In this document: in pieces, positions 32,611 to 43,446 of the stretch | Position numbering within the stretch: the stretch's first letter is position 1 | Layout: the number at the start of each line of letters is the position of its first letter | Source of the DNA: Mycoplasmataceae bacterium | GTDB taxonomy: Bacteria; Bacillota_I; Bacilli_A; Mycoplasmatales; Mycoplasmoidaceae | Reading direction: 5' to 3' | Assembly: GCA_020024755.1 (NCBI GenBank) | Contig: JAHHTH010000006.1 | Coordinates: 1 to 64,000, forward strand | DNA length: 64,000 bases | Program-made: the position numbers and the translations under genes | The notes under the pieces: generated by a model | The model's input: only the letters and a program-made list of their open reading frames with translations | The model's database searches: none | Told to the model about the DNA's origin: nothing

Positions 32611-32647
32611 TATAATATAAACTGGATCTACTTGTAGGTCCTTTTTT
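32611..32647 (+). terminator. TATAAT followed at once by a terminator-like hairpin
   Basis: GGATCTA-CTTG-TAGGTCC plus six T (32624-32647) is a good intrinsic terminator. A perfect TATAAT stands 8 bp before it (32611-32616). It may end the upstream operon, or act as an attenuator on a promoter for the AIPR module. Confidence 0.55.
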
Positions 32648-32676
32648 AGATCTATTTATAAAAAAGAGGTTAAGTA

Positions 32677-34506
32677 ATGAATAAGTTTATTGAAACACAT
32701 AAAGATGAAATAGAAAAATTTGAGTATGAATTAATAAGTAATGAAGATAAACTTCAGAAAAAAGCTCTAGCATATATTGCATATTATCTATTAGGTGATG
32801 GATCTGAAGATGATTCTACCTTAATTGATGAAGACAACATCACTTGTAATGGTGTTGCTGATTTTGTTTGATTTGATGCAAACGAGGAAGAAGAAACAAT
32901 TGCTATTGTAAAACTATCTGATGCAAAAACAATTATAGAATCAAATAAGAAACTTATTTCTAACATAAAGGATTACAAAAAGAACAATAAAGAATTTAAA
33001 GAAGTTATCAAGAATGTAACTAAGAATTTCGAAAAGATTAATTCTATACCAACTAAGTACTATTTAATCGCAATGGATAAAACTATTTCAAATAAAGATG
33101 GTGTTAAACAAAGCATACATGATTCATTTGATATTGAAGACACTGATAGTTTTGAAATCCTAGACATTGAAGATTTAAACAAGATAATCACTCAAGGTGC
33201 TAAAAAAGAATTATATGTAAAACAAGAAACTCTAAAATTAGATACACCAGGTAATGTATTAAGATTCTCTTCAAACTACAATATTGTTAATGATGCAATG
33301 GTGTGTAACATATCAGCTAAATCTTTAAAAGAAATTCATAAAAAACACGGACCAACTGTCTTTAACCTTAACCTTCGTTTCTTCAAAAACAAGAAAGATG
33401 TTGATGATGACATTAAAAAATCTATTAATGATGGAGACAAATTCTGATTCTTAAACAATGGTCTTTATATTGTCTGTGATAAATGCGATATCAATGGCGA
33501 TAAATTAACATTACATAATTTCTCAATTGTGAATGGTGGGCAAACAACACATAAAATTAGTAACACTGATTTTTCAAATGATTTTTATTTAATGTGTAAG
33601 GTTATTAGTATTAATGATTGATTTAAAGAAGATAAACAAGATGAATCATTTAAGTTTGCTAATGAGATAGCTGTAGCATCTAATAAACAAAAACCAATTC
33701 AAAATCAAGATCTAATTTCTAATCTTCCTGAAGTAAAAAAGTTAGATGTTGCTTTCAATAATTACAAAAATGATAAATTTGGTCCAATCTTCTGCGAAAC
33801 AAAAAAAGGTGAATACTCTCTTATGTCAGCAAATAAGAAAAAATGTTATATAAAAGAACATGTTAAGTCTGCAGAGTTTTTTATGCAGCTGAGATATATC
33901 TGAGATTTAATTCAACCTGGAACTGCAAAAGCAAAATCAAAGATTTACAAAAACATAGATAATGTAAAAGATTCATTAAATGAAGTAACTGATAACATTA
34001 ATACTTATCCGCAAGTACTTTGATTACATAACTCAATTAAACAATTTGCAACAAATATGAAGAAAAAAGAAAAACAAGGTCAAATTTCTAAAGAATTATC
34101 AAATATTTCTAAATATTGTGACTTCTATAATTTAGCAACTTTAAGAGTTTTATACCAATTCTATAAGACTGGGTTTAAAAGTGAATTTTCTGATGAAATA
34201 TCTGACTGTAAATCTTTTGATGACGTTAGAAATGTACTTAATAAGCCATCTTTTAAATGTGAACTAATTTTAAATAATACAGATAGAGCATCCTTTACAT
34301 CAACTCTATATGATTTATTAGCAAGTATATCCAAGGATGTATTAACTAAGACTTTAAAGGATAAATATCCAAATTCTGGTGACCTTGGTCAAACACACAA
34401 CCTTGTCAAAAGTGATGATGGTTTCCTTTTTTACATACAACACATAATTGATTGTATTAAATTCAATACTGATGCGAAACAATTAGTAATAAAACTATTT
34501 GAATAG
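32677..34506 (+). CDS. AIPR (abortive infection phage resistance) protein
   Basis: A 609-aa protein of the AIPR family. Hallmark segments are VFNLNLRFF, KFWFLNNGLYIVCD (about residues 254-267) and SIVNGGQTTHKI (about 282-293), then VASNKQKPI. AGAGG precedes the ATG. It opens a tight three-gene set with the PD-(D/E)XK protein (9 nt later) and the Z1 ATPase (overlapping). Family members occur in phage-defence loci. Molecular activity is uncertain, probably nuclease-linked. Confidence 0.85.
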
Positions 34507-34515
34507 AAGGTTAAT

Positions 34516-35334
34516 ATGTTTGAAGTTTACAAATATGATAAAGGCTTTATTGGCATAAGAATTAATAGAGATGAAATTGAATTAGGAGAAAGAGATTTCT
34601 TTAATCGTTTAAAATTTATAATTCTTGATGAAAGAGTGAGTGACTCTTATATAATCTCTTTCCAAAAAAATATTTCTTTTAATCAAATAGAGATTTTTGT
34701 TTCATTATTCAATGAACTACATAAAGAACACCAAGATTATTCACTTGAAACTATAATTGCTTCTCTATCTGAATTATTTGACATATTTCAACCTAAAAAC
34801 TCAGAATTAAGTTTTATCGGACTTCTTACAGAATTAGTCTTTATTCTAAACTGCCAAGAAAGAGGAATAAATATTGAAAAATATTATCAAACTTCAAATG
34901 ATAAATTTGATTTTAGTTTGCCAAACGATACATACCTAGAAATTAAACATATTAGCGAAGTAGACAGATCAATAACCATTTCTCAATCTCAACTAGAAAG
35001 ATTAAGAGAAAATGATTTTGTAATTGGAATAAGACTTATTAAAGATTCAGTCCATGGATTAAGTATGAACGACATTTTAAATAGAATTAACTTGAGTTCT
35101 ATTCAAAGAGCTGCCATTAATAACAGGATGAATGATTTTGATAAATCATATCTAAATAGAAAGGTAATTACAGATAGCTGTTCTTTTAGAATTATTGAAA
35201 AGAAATATATCCCCTGCATTAAGGAAGACAATAGATCATTAATTATGGAAGCTAGTTATAAGCTTTATTCATTAGCCTTAAACAAATCTAATGATGAATG
35301 TTTTGATATTATAAAAGGAATAATCAATGGATAA
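34516..35334 (+). CDS. PD-(D/E)XK motif protein (DUF4420-like)
   Basis: A 272-aa putative nuclease. The restriction fold shows as Glu in GLLTELVFIL, Asp in KFDFSLPNDT, and the catalytic E-I-K (E142, K144) in TYLEIKHISE, followed by the Q-x-E helix SQSQLERLREND. It is sandwiched between AIPR and Z1 genes, the arrangement known for such proteins in restriction-like operons. AAGG lies upstream of the ATG. Confidence 0.8.
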   Translation: MFEVYKYDKGFIGIRINRDEIELGERDFFNRLKFIILDERVSDSYIISFQKNISFNQIEIFVSLFNELHKEHQDYSLETIIASLSELFDIFQPKNSELSFIGLLTELVFILNCQERGINIEKYYQTSNDKFDFSLPNDTYLEIKHISEVDRSITISQSQLERLRENDFVIGIRLIKDSVHGLSMNDILNRINLSSIQRAAINNRMNDFDKSYLNRKVITDSCSFRIIEKKYIPCIKEDNRSLIMEASYKLYSLALNKSNDECFDIIKGIING

Positions 35335-37387
35335 GCTATTAAAATCTCCTTGAGATAAAGATGATGACAATATCTGAAATACTTTTTTAGACTATAAATC
35401 AGAAAAGTTAAATGTGAGTCAAAACAAGGAACTTGATGTAAATAACTTTGTTAATACTGTGGAATCTGTTTATGAAAAAATTATTTCAGAAACAATTATC
35501 AATATACTTGTATTTGGGTATATCCAATCTGGAAAAACAGATTTTATAATTGGAATAATTTGTAAACTCTTCAATAACAATCATGGAGTACTAGTTTTTG
35601 CTATCAATCAAAACAATAAGGATTTGTTAAAACAAACAATTAAAAGAACTTCAAACATATACAACAAAAACATATATGAATACGATCATTTAAAAAAGAA
35701 GAATCAAGAAATAATTGAAAAAATTTCCCTAGGAGAGAACGTAGTAGTATTTCTTTTAAAACATTCTAAGCATTTATCTGAAGCTGTTAACATTTGTAAA
35801 TCACTAAATTCAAATCATACTGAATATAAGTGTGTTTTAATTGACGATGAAGCCGATGCAGCCAGCTTAAACAATATTGAAAAAGAAGAACCATCAACTA
35901 TATTCAGACTAATCAATGAAATAAAAGAAAATGGGAATAGTAACTATATATCTATCACAGCAACTCCATTTGCTCATTTTCTATTGCCTCATGATGATAA
36001 ACTGAAACCTAAATATGCATATATGTTACACCCAGGAACAGGTTATACTGGAATCCAATATTTTATTGATAGATATCAAATTGAAAATAAATCTAATTTC
36101 GTTGAGATAAATAGAGTAAATCAAACTGAAATAGATGAATTAAAAATTAACGCTGGATTTAAACAAGCTTTAAAAACATATATAGTTCAATGCTATTGAT
36201 GAACTTATATAAAACAATTTGATAACAAACCTAGAATGCTTATTAACATGTATAAGAAAACTGATATACATGAAAAAATTGAAGAATCTGTTTATTACGT
36301 ACTGAATGATATTAAAGAATGCTACACAAGGAATAAAAAGCTCTTTGATGATATATTTGTTGATTTAGATATTAGTTTAGAATACAAACAAGACTTTGAA
36401 GATAAGTTTGATTTAATATTCTCTAAAATATACCCATATCAGCTTAATGGAAAGAATAAAGACAGAATAGATTTAGATAAGAGTGAAAATGAACTATATA
36501 GAATTGTAATTGGGCATACACTTCTAGATAGAGGATTAACTATTGTAGATTTAATTAATACATACCTATCTGCTAGATCATTATTGCATCCAAATGCTGA
36601 TGTTATATTACAACAAGCCAGATTTCTTGGATATAGAGAAAAATATAAAGAATCAATCAGATTATTTATGACTAAAGATTTGATTGAAGATTATGTCAAT
36701 ATAAACTTTGATATTGAATACTTCAAATCTGCAATTATGAACCTAGATAAGTTTGAAAAAATAAAAAGATTTATTCCGCTAGAAATAATTAATGATTTGA
36801 ATCCAACAAGAGATACTGCTGCCTTATATGAATTTGTGAATGGGACTGGTAAAAAAGATTTAATGAACAATAAGTTCTATAATGATATTTACAATGAATT
36901 AGATGAATTTAATGAAAAGATATATGACACTATTAGCAAATGTAAATCGAGTACTTTGGATTCCAAAGAACACAAGATAGTTAAACTAAATGGATGAAGT
37001 GAATTCTGTGATTTTATTGATATACAACGAGGAAAGAGCGAAACAAAAAACTACCTAGCAAAATGTTGTGCAGATCCTAATAATACACTTGATGTTGATA
37101 TCATATCCAAGTTAATTGAAAGAAATGATATCAAGATTATTGTTAGATTACTAGGGGAAAATATCAGAAAGCTGAACATAAACAAAAATATGCCATACCA
37201 TTCAATAGGTAAAGGAACATATTCTAGTAATGAAACTGAATATCTATTTGATGAAAATACATTGTGTATTGATGTAATACCTATTAATGTGCATTCTGAA
37301 GAAGAAAGTATCAATAGATTGATATATAGAACAAGAATATTTATTCCAAGCTTTTTAAATCAACTTAGTGGTTTTTATGCAAAATAA
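35327..37387 (+). CDS. Z1-domain ATPase/helicase
   Basis: A 686-aa protein overlapping the previous gene by 8 nt. Walker A is GYIQSGKT (~64-71) and Walker B VLIDDEADAASL (~173-177); motif III-like SITATPFA follows. The C-terminal Z1 domain has IVIGHTLLDRGLTIVDLINTYL and LQQARFLGYREKY. Such proteins are linked to MutL/MORC-type restriction operons, where they are thought to translocate on DNA. No MORC ATPase is present here. UGA Trp codons at several points. Confidence 0.85.
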
Positions 37388-37395
37388 TATCGGTT

Positions 37396-37551
37396 AATTA
37401 CTATTAACTGACATTTTCTTGTTTTCTCTTAATAAATATTATATATTTAAGTGATTTTAAAATTGCAATTTTAATTATGCGCTAATATTTGCTAAACTAA
37501 AAACACTCAAGAAAACAGGCATTTTTAATTAAAGGTTAGTTAATAGTAATT
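37396..37551. promoter_or_regulatory. Invertible promoter/start-codon element of the dam-dpnII operon (OFF orientation)
   Basis: AATTACTATTAACT (37396-37409) and its exact complement AGTTAATAGTAATT (37538-37551) flank 128 bp. Inside, the minus strand carries TATAAT (37443-37438) with TTGCAA upstream, then an ATG at 37414 that opens only MSVNSN and stops just beyond the left repeat. If the segment were flipped, the same promoter and ATG would join the right repeat and read MSVNSNLLPFVKWVGGKR, in frame with Dam. As written, the dam gene has neither promoter nor ATG. Confidence 0.75.
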
Positions 37552-38369
37552 TACTCCCATTTGTAAAATGAGTTGGTGGAAAAAGACAAGTGATAACTAA
37601 TCACCTAAATCAATTGTTACCAGATAAATTTAATACGTATATCGAACCATTTGTTGGTGGTGGTGCAATGCTTTGTCATATCCATCCAGAAAAAGCAATT
37701 ATTAATGATATAAATGCAGAGCTTATTGCAAGTTATAAATCTATTAAAGATGATTGTAATAAATTAATGAATTTGCTTGATGAATATAAGAAACATCATA
37801 ATGAAAAATATTATTATAAAATTCGTGCAACATTATTTGAAAATGAATATGATATTGCAGCTAGATTTATGTATCTAAATAAAACTTGTTTTAACGGAAT
37901 GTATAGAGTTAATGCAGAAGGTAAATTTAATGTACCTTTTAACAATAAAACTAAAGACAAATTAAACCTGTATAGTGTAAGTAATATTAACAACTGATCT
38001 CAATACTTAAAGAAGAATAAAGTAAAGATATTTAATAAGTCTTTTGAAAAGATATTAGACTTAGCAAAAGAAGGTGACTTTGTTTATTGTGATCCTCCTT
38101 ATGATTATGAAGTAGATACAATAGGATTTGATTCATATAATAAAGATTCTTTCGGACAAGAAGGCCAAAAGAAATTAGCACAAAAATTAATAGAGCTTGA
38201 TAAAAGAGGTGTGAAGTGAATGTTATCAAATCATAACACCAAACTTATTAATGAACTTTATAAAGAATATCGGATCTTAAATATCAAGACTAACAGAATG
38301 ATTAACTCTAAGGCAGATAAGAGAATATCTACTGGAGATGAAGTGGTGGTGATGAATTATGAAAAATAA
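37536..38369 (+). CDS. dam: DNA adenine methyltransferase (Dam type), start codon supplied by inversion
   Basis: The GATC-type N6-adenine methyltransferase of a type II restriction-modification pair. Motif I-like LPFVKWVGGKR begins the protein, then YIEPFVGGGAM, LNKTCFNGMYRVN, and the catalytic DPPY in DFVYCDPPYDYE. The open frame extends upstream only to 37533 and contains no ATG, GTG or TTG before the essential KWVGGKR motif; GTG at 37590 would remove it. Inversion of the adjacent element gives a 278-aa protein starting MSVNSNLLP. The gene therefore appears switched off here. The next gene starts inside its end. Confidence 0.82.
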
Positions 38370-39192
38370 ATACTCGCTACAACTTTATTTAGATACATTG
38401 CAATTAAAGGTTAATGACGTTACAGGTTTGGTAGATATAGACAAAATCATTAAACATATGAGAGAAGTTGAATCTGATCTAAATACTCTTAATTATTTAA
38501 TTTGTAATGATATCAATGAATTTAAAGATAGAGTTAGATATCTATATACCAAGAACAAAGATTGCTTTAAATCGATTTTTATACTATTTGCAATTAGAAA
38601 AGATGAAAGCACTTTATTTGAGATCAAAGATAATATTTATAAAACTGAGCAAATCTTGAATGATGTAGAAAAAATAATAGACTTATTTATTGAATCTCAA
38701 GTAGTGAATTTAATCGTAGATGGTAAGATTAAAAACTTTGTAGATTATGTTTATGGTATAGAAGTAGGGATGGACACAAATGCAAGAAAGAATCGTAACG
38801 GAAAAACAATAGAAGATAGAACGTATAACAAATTAAAGGATATGTTTAAAGATAATACAAATATCATTATTGAAACTCAAAAAAGAATAGATCAAATGGA
38901 TGACAAGATATTTGACATTATCATAACAAATAAATCAAACCACAAGAAGTTATTAATCGAATCATCATATTACAATGCAGGCGGTTCTAAAATATCAGAA
39001 ACTGCTAGATCTTACAAAGACTTATATGAAAAAATATCTACTAATCTGTCGGATGAAAAATATTATTTTATTTGGTTAGCAGATGGTCAAGGTATGAACA
39101 GTATTAAAAAGACATTAAGTCATGTATATGATTCTGGTTATATTTGAAATCATAAAATGTTCTTTGAAAACATTAAAAAGATAATTGAATAA
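38359..39192 (+). CDS. dpnII: DpnII-family type II restriction endonuclease (GATC)
   Basis: A 277-aa protein with the DpnII/MboI signature GIEVGMDTNARKNRNGKTIE (D139) and the downstream KLLIESSYYNAGGSK catalytic segment with Glu and Lys. The family cuts unmethylated GATC. It overlaps dam by 11 nt and has no promoter of its own in view, so methyltransferase and nuclease should be switched together. A single UGA Trp lies near the C-terminus. Confidence 0.85.
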
Positions 39193-39257
39193 ATAGAAAT
39201 ATAATATTTACTATTCTCAATTTATAAGTCTATAATGAAATTAATAAAGCATTAAAG

Positions 39258-40067
39258 ATGAGTAATCTAGATAAGAATAATCGTTCACCAAGATCAAAAA
39301 AGAATAGATTTGGTTTTAGTACTGAAGAGTTTGCTAATACTGTATCTAATGCAAATACATCTCATTTAAAGAAATATAGTATGTTCTATAACATTACTAA
39401 TTCGTTATTTGCAACTCAATTTGTAGCTTTAGTTACTGCAATAGGAATTATTGTATTAAGCTACAAATTAGGTTTTAGTGAAATCATCTTAGATAAGTCT
39501 AAATTCTCAAATAACTATATCACCATAGAAAATACTGGAATATATTACTATCAAAGCTTTAAGGAATGAAGTGATATCTCAACACTCCAAACTAATGGGA
39601 TGAATATATATGGAGATTTATTATATACGTTCTTGGGATTGTATTTAGCGGCCTCTAATATAAATTTAATCTTAAGACTTATTATGTATATTCCTAAATC
39701 TTGATCAGGTGCATTCTTTTATCAAATCTATATTGACAAATATAAATCACAAAATAATAGTAATGTGAAATCAATAGTGTTATTGATTTCAATAATTATT
39801 ACTCATATCTTATTAAATGTTACTGCTACCTTAGGTGTAATATGACAAATACAATATGAGCCAGGAATAGTTAATTCATTAATACATAATCTATCTAGCC
39901 ACCAAATTCCTCAAACTATTTCATATACTAATCCTAGAGGATATATATGCGCTAGTATCTTCTTAGTGCTATGTGTCCCTAAAGCAATTGAGGCTATAAG
40001 TATTAAGAAAATTAGATTTGATGCATATAGAGCAGCAATAATGGACTATTTTAATAGTTGTGAATAG
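39258..40067 (+). CDS. Membrane protein of unknown function
   Basis: A 269-aa protein with a charged N-terminus (SPRSKKNRFGFS) and about four transmembrane helices (QFVALVTAIGIIVLSY, YTFLGLYLAASNINLILRLIMY, IVLLISIIITHILLNVTATLGVIW, GYICASIFLVLCVPKAIEAI). TATAAT lies at 39231-39236. UGA Trp codons. It sits between the restriction-modification pair and the third ATPase. Could be a membrane effector of the island, but no motif shows this. Confidence 0.65.
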
Positions 40068-40094
40068 ATATCTAAATGCTTAATCAATAAATTC

Positions 40095-40216
40095 ACCAAA
40101 AGGTGTATAAAGTCTAGAAAAATACCAAAAAGGTGTATAAACTCTAAAAAAACTATACCAAAAAGGTGTATAAAGTCTAAAAAAGTACCAAAAAGGTGTA
40201 TAAAATCTTATTTTTA
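40095..40216. repeat. Iteron-like array C (4 x ~29-33 bp)
   Basis: Four copies of ACCAAAAAGGTGTATAAAgT plus CTAAAAAA filler; the ACC falls at 40095, 40124, 40157 and 40187. The array ends just before the -10 of the ATPase gene. Confidence 0.85.
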
Positions 40217-40218
40217 GA

Positions 40219-40224
40219 TATAAT
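40219..40224 (+). promoter_or_regulatory. -10 box of ATPase copy 3
   Basis: TATAAT, six spacer bases, then ATG: predicted leaderless, immediately downstream of repeat array C. Confidence 0.6.
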
Positions 40225-40230
40225 TTTAGT

Positions 40231-41634
40231 ATGGAAACTAAGTTTGAAAGAAAAATATACCAAAAATTATTGTCTTGAAAAGCTAAGAATGAATCTGGCA
40301 GCAAAACTGCACTAGTAATAAAAGGTGCACGTCAAGTTGGCAAAACTTTTACAGTATTAGAATTTGCTAAAAAAGAATATGAAAACTTTGTTTATATTAA
40401 CTTTCATACATCAAATGAATATAATCAATATTTTGAAGGTAATTTAGATACAGATACTTTAATCGCTAAATTAACTTCTAAAAACGAATTTAATTTTGTC
40501 CCTAACAAAACTTTAATTATCTTTGATGAAATACAGGAATGTGAAAGAGCTAGAACAAGTCTTAAACCATTTTGTTTAGATGGAAGATTTGATGTAATTG
40601 CTACTGGATCATTATTAGGTGTTAGTGGTTTTAATAGAAATCCTAAAGCAAGTATATCTGTAGGATATGAAACGCACATTACAATGCACCCAATGGATTT
40701 TAAAGAATATTTATGAGCTATTGGTTTTAACAAGCAAACTTTAAGTAAATTAGAATCTAATGTTTATGACATTACTCCAGTTGATTCTTTCTTTCACAAC
40801 CAATTATTAAATGAATATAAAGATTACATGATTGTAGGTGGAATGCCAAGAGCTGTACAAGAATTCATTGAGACAAAAAATTTTAATAGTGTTAAAGCAG
40901 TACAAAGAAGTATAGTATCAGCATACCGTGATGATTTTGGAAAATATACTAATAGTTTAGATAAAACAGTAATTAATAATAGAGATAGCATTAAATTAAA
41001 AAAAGTTTATGATTCAATACCTATTCAACTTTCAAGAGAAGAAAATACTAAAAATAAAAATAGCTCTACTAAATTCAGATTTAGCGATGTAACTAGTGGA
41101 GGAAAATTTAGAGATTATGTTGATGCAATTGATTGATTAAGTGAAGCTGGTGTAATTAATGTTTGCTACAATACATCATCAATAATGTCACCTATTAATG
41201 CATATAAGATAGAAAACCAATTTAAAATATATTTAAATGATACTGGTTTATTATTTTCTTTACTAACTAATGATATTACTAGTGCTGTATATCAATCAAC
41301 TAATAATATCTACAAAGGTTATATTTATGAAAACTTAATAGCTGATGCTTTATCTAAAAATGATGTTCCATTATTTTATAATGCTACAAATTCAGATCAA
41401 ACCTTAGAAATAGATTTTTTGATACCTACTAATTCAGGTCTCTTAGCAACTGAAGTGAAAGCAAGTAATAATCCTTCTGCTTCACTAAAGAAGGTAATCA
41501 AAAAAGAAAATGTCAAAGGAATTAAATTATCAAGAAATAATATTGGTTATATGAACAATATATTAAGCATTCCTTATTATTTTGCATATTTAATAGACGA
41601 AGAGTTTATTTATCCTGATGCTAAATACAAATAG
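40231..41634 (+). CDS. AAA_14/DUF4143 family ATPase (copy 3)
   Basis: A 467-aa paralogue of the gene at 23622. Walker A LVIKGARQVGKTFTV, Walker B LIIFDEIQE, sensor VIATGSLLGV, MHPMDFKEYLWA and the VGGMPRAVQE signature are all present. The C-terminal nuclease-like segment is GYIYENLIADAL...LEIDFLIP...LLATEVKAS. The first third matches copy 2 almost block for block, while the middle differs. Preceded by its own direct-repeat array. Confidence 0.82.
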
Positions 41635-41648
41635 TTAATGATTAAATA

Positions 41649-42473
41649 CTATTGAGAGATTTTAGGAAGTACTTTCTTTGAAATTTTGTTGTGTTTCTTT
41701 TTGAAGAATTCAGCAATTTCTTTTTTAATATCAATGTTTAAGAAGTATTGTAGTAATTCAATTAACTTATTAACATTTATTTGAGAATCTTGGTTGTAGT
41801 TCTTGTTATTAAATCTATTTAGTAAATAATTGAATTCTCTACAATAGTAATCTAATGTTTGAGATAAGAAGATACCATTATGGCTAATGTTATTTCTAAA
41901 CTTTCTAATGCTATGACAAGCAGAAATGAATTGTTCATAACAATCACTTACTCTAAATTTAGCTGAGATAGCTTTTTTTACTTCATTACTTTGTAAGTCA
42001 ATGAAAGCAATTAGTGTGTGAAATGATCATGAAGTACTTAATATTCTTAAAGGGATATCTTGTTGGTTACGATAGTTTTCTAGTAATGTACAAGTATCAA
42101 TGTTTTCATAGATATCTTTTACAAAGGTTCCATAACCTTTATTTCTTAAATTAGAGTGAGCTGGATTTTTAACAATATCAAGTACATAGTTTTCATCCAA
42201 ATCTTCTGCTTGAAGGATAGTTTGGATAGAGATATTATTTAAGATCTTTTCGAAATCTAGGATGTATTTAGAAATTAAAGCAGATAAAGTAGTATCAAAT
42301 TCAAATAGCATCATTAATTGCTTTGAGTTTGGTTTGGCAACTATTTTCTTTAATAGTTCACCATAGCAATCTACAATTCTAAATTCACCATAATTTTTGA
42401 TAAAGGCTAATGTTTTCTTTTTATTCTTAACCTTTATTCCTTTTTCAGTTAGATATTTTAGTGTTTTTTCCAT
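41649..42473 (-). CDS. Abi_2-like HEPN protein (abortive infection)
   Basis: A 274-aa protein. The start MEKTLKYLTEKGIKVKNKK and the FEFDTTLSALISKYILDFEKILNN block resemble Abi_2 (AbiD/AbiF) proteins. RNNISH (R193-H198) fits the HEPN RNase motif Rx4-6H, next to a RKFRNNISHNGIFL context typical of Abi_2. HEPN proteins commonly cleave RNA after phage infection. One UGA Trp codon. It is transcribed away from tsaD and ends the defence island. Confidence 0.7.
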
Positions 42474-42495
42474 AACATATATTATTATATACTAT

Positions 42496-43446
42496 ATGAA
42501 TACTAAGAATATTATTTCAATAGAAACAAGTTGTGATGATACATCAATTGCTATTATCAGTAATGGTAAAGTAACAGATATGTGCACTTTAACTTCAGCG
42601 GCTATTCAAAATACATTTGGTGGAGTTGTTCCTGAAGTAGCAGCAAGAGAACATGAAAAGAATATTATCCCAGCCTTTCAAACAATATTAAATAATCATA
42701 AATTAGACTTACAAGATTTAGATGCTGTTGCTTATACTGCTTGTCCTGGATTGAGAGTAAGTTTAAATGTAGGTGAAGCTTTTGCTACAACATTAAGTAA
42801 ATATTTAAATAAACCATTAGTAAAGGTTAATCATATTTATGGCCATATTTTTAGTTTCTTATATGATTATGATTTAAGTGAAGTAGAATATCCTTTCTTG
42901 TCTTTAATTGCTTCTGGAGGGCATACAACAATTTTTTTGGTCAACTCACCTGTAGATATTAAGGTTTTAAATGAAACTCAAGATGATGCTGTTGGCGAAG
43001 TATTTGATAAGATAGCAAGATCATTAAAGTTAGGTTACCCTGGTGGTCCTATGATTGATAAACTATATGATGAAAAATTAGCTACTATTAAATTCTTAAA
43101 ACAAAAGCATAGTTATAGTGATGATAAGTTTTCATTCAGCGGTTATAAGACTCAAGTATTGAATTATATTAACCAATGCAATATGAAATCACAAACATTA
43201 GATGTAAATACAATATGTTCTAGTTTTCAAAAAGAAATTATAGGAATGATGGTTGATAAATTAAAGTACTATATGGATGAATTAAAAGTAGAAAATGTTT
43301 CTATTGGTGGTGGAGTAGCTGCTAATAGTTTATTACAAAGTGAAATCAAAAAACTAAAAGCAAAACATCACTATATCCCTAAAACTAAAATGCTATGTGG
43401 TGATAATGCTGCGATGATAGCTATTTATGCTAACTTATTACTTTAG
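42496..43446 (+). CDS. tsaD: tRNA N6-threonylcarbamoyladenosine synthase subunit TsaD
   Basis: A 316-aa Kae1/Qri7-type protein that transfers threonylcarbamoyl to A37 of ANN-decoding tRNAs. The start MNTKNIISIETSCDDTSIAII is canonical. The metal-binding pair is in VNHIYGHIFSF, and LIASGGHTTIFL, GYPGGPMIDKL and SIGGGVAANSLL follow. An open extension upstream lies opposite the Abi gene and is not coding. There is no Shine-Dalgarno; promoter-like TATTAT/TATACT boxes crowd the ATG. Confidence 0.94.
   Translation: MNTKNIISIETSCDDTSIAIISNGKVTDMCTLTSAAIQNTFGGVVPEVAAREHEKNIIPAFQTILNNHKLDLQDLDAVAYTACPGLRVSLNVGEAFATTLSKYLNKPLVKVNHIYGHIFSFLYDYDLSEVEYPFLSLIASGGHTTIFLVNSPVDIKVLNETQDDAVGEVFDKIARSLKLGYPGGPMIDKLYDEKLATIKFLKQKHSYSDDKFSFSGYKTQVLNYINQCNMKSQTLDVNTICSSFQKEIIGMMVDKLKYYMDELKVENVSIGGGVAANSLLQSEIKKLKAKHHYIPKTKMLCGDNAAMIAIYANLLL

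Noticed and set aside
37590..38369. Dam gene starting at GTG 37590
   Set aside because: This would remove the conserved PFVKWVGGKR motif needed for S-adenosylmethionine binding; the inversion model explains the missing start better.
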